From DASQYE01 sp035940775 (GTDB taxonomy: Bacteria; Acidobacteriota; Blastocatellia; Pyrinomonadales; Pyrinomonadaceae), in the NCBI GenBank assembly GCA_035940775.1, contig DASZEN010000011.1, forward strand, positions 248,001 to 312,000: 64,000 nucleotides of DNA, read 5' to 3'. Shown here in pieces: positions 63,333 to 64,000 of this stretch. The notes beneath the pieces were generated by a model. That model saw nothing but the letters and a program-made list of their open reading frames with translations. It had not been told where the DNA came from and did no database searches. The translations under genes and the position numbers were made by a program. Each line of letters opens with the position of its first letter. Position 1 is the first letter of the stretch.

Positions 63333-64000
63333 TCAATCCCGTAAGCGTCTTGGAAAAGGGCCTTTCATCAACGCCTGCCACAATGCGCCGCCGAGCCATG
63401 AAAGCGTTAGGGCCGACATCACGAAAAGAAAATAGTGTACGGCGAGGACGTAGCGATACTCCGTATGCATCGCCGATTGCACGCATAGATAGTAGGCCGG
63501 GACGATCAGCAGGATGAGCGACGCGCGACCCCGCCTCGCTCTCGCGAGCAGAATAATGCCGATCACCGTGAGCGGCAGCATGATTGCCGTCAGGTAAAGT
63601 TTCTGGACGGCGCGAAGGATAATCCTCGGGTAGCGCGTCCAAAGGTTTCGGGCCGGGCCAAGCTCGTAAAGCCTGATCGCGCCGACCCGTACGAGCGGAG
63701 GCGTGGGCTTCGACGCTCCGTTGGCTATCACGATCCGTATTTGAGACGCGCTCCCGCTCACAAAGGGCATCCGTATCATATTGAACGGCTGCTCTTCCGG
63801 CGACTTATGCTCCACGGTCTCGATGATGGTCGTCGCGTAGATGGTATTGTCGTTTGCGCCCGCGAGGTTGATGATCGCGCGGCCCTGCTCGATCTTTGCG
63901 GGAAGCACGAGCGCGTAATCCGTATCTTTGCGAACGGAGACGGGCGCGGACGCGAACTGGACTCCGTAGGTGGAGTCGTCGCCCGCCAGAAGAAACGTCG
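63333..64000 (-). CDS. Membrane protein, C-terminal part (5' end beyond the window)
   Basis: The minus-strand frame is open from 63333 to the right edge, so the start lies outside the window. The visible 222 residues read ...TFLLAGDDSTYGVQFAS, a strand-rich domain (about the first 110 residues), then three hydrophobic segments (TAIMLPLTVIGIILLA, ASLILLIVPAYYLCV and YFLFVMSALTLSWLGG). The pattern resembles the end of a glycosyltransferase or polysaccharide-processing membrane protein, but that is a guess from the context. The GTG at 63908 could be an internal start but is less likely. Confidence 0.6.
   Translation of the reverse strand, partial: TFLLAGDDSTYGVQFASAPVSVRKDTDYALVLPAKIEQGRAIINLAGANDNTIYATTIIETVEHKSPEEQPFNMIRMPFVSGSASQIRIVIANGASKPTPPLVRVGAIRLYELGPARNLWTRYPRIILRAVQKLYLTAIMLPLTVIGIILLARARRGRASLILLIVPAYYLCVQSAMHTEYRYVLAVHYFLFVMSALTLSWLGGALWQALMKGPFPRRLRD

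Overview
The window reads as a high-GC, Gram-negative bacterial chromosome segment. A plausible source is Acidobacteriota, perhaps the Blastocatellia/Pyrinomonas group. This rests on an ActABCD-type alternative complex III, several exported NTF2-like, DUF4142 and Spy-like proteins, Ala/Gly/Thr-rich low-complexity inserts in housekeeping enzymes, and a beta-barrel outer-membrane protein. No rRNA, CRISPR array, phage or insertion sequence was seen. The taxonomic call is an inference from gene content.

Layout. (1) 1-6.0 kb, minus strand: actA-actB-actC-actD of alternative complex III, a menaquinol oxidising respiratory complex whose remaining genes should lie off the left edge. (2) 6.0-16.4 kb: a structured intergenic stretch, a small hypothetical gene, a very glycine-rich 89-residue protein, an HTH-like protein, a ROK kinase, UspA, a DedA protein, a GHMP kinase, zinc-ribbon proteins, a Nudix hydrolase, a PyrE-like phosphoribosyltransferase and a DinB protein. 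(3) 16.4-29.3 kb: recR with its YbaB partner, a UvrD-like helicase, an esterase, hutI, a promoter-to-terminator structured RNA unit at about 22.95-23.23 kb, an outer-membrane barrel, three NTF2-like exported proteins, gltX with tRNA-Ser(GCT) just upstream, and a Tat-exported phosphoesterase. (4) 29.3-46.7 kb: Spy-like protein, dxs, tlyA, a cysteine-cluster protein, NAD kinase, an SDF-family symporter, rhomboid protease, two four-helix-type proteins, queF, an MFS transporter, a DNA polymerase I lacking the 5' nuclease, an amino-acid permease and a lipoprotein. (5) 47.5-64 kb: a mostly plus-strand exopolysaccharide locus with nucleotide-sugar dehydrogenase, UDP-GlcNAc 2-epimerase, heparinase II/III-like lyase, metallo-beta-lactamase-fold protein, asparagine synthase, three methyltransferases, a flippase, two glycosyltransferases and a truncated membrane protein.

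How the genes fit together. The polysaccharide genes are packed with 4-base ATGA or GTGA overlaps, pointing to one translationally coupled operon. It would make an activated amino-sugar (uronate) precursor, build a methylated and possibly amidated glycan, flip it across the membrane and trim it. The most unusual non-coding element is the RNA unit after hutI. It has a near-consensus sigma-70 promoter, 13 bases exactly complementary to the 3' end of typical 16S rRNA, an 11-codon reading frame, several strong helices and a Rho-independent terminator. A family of long imperfect palindromes (10.8, 17.6 and 25.7 kb) and several operator-like inverted repeats are also present.
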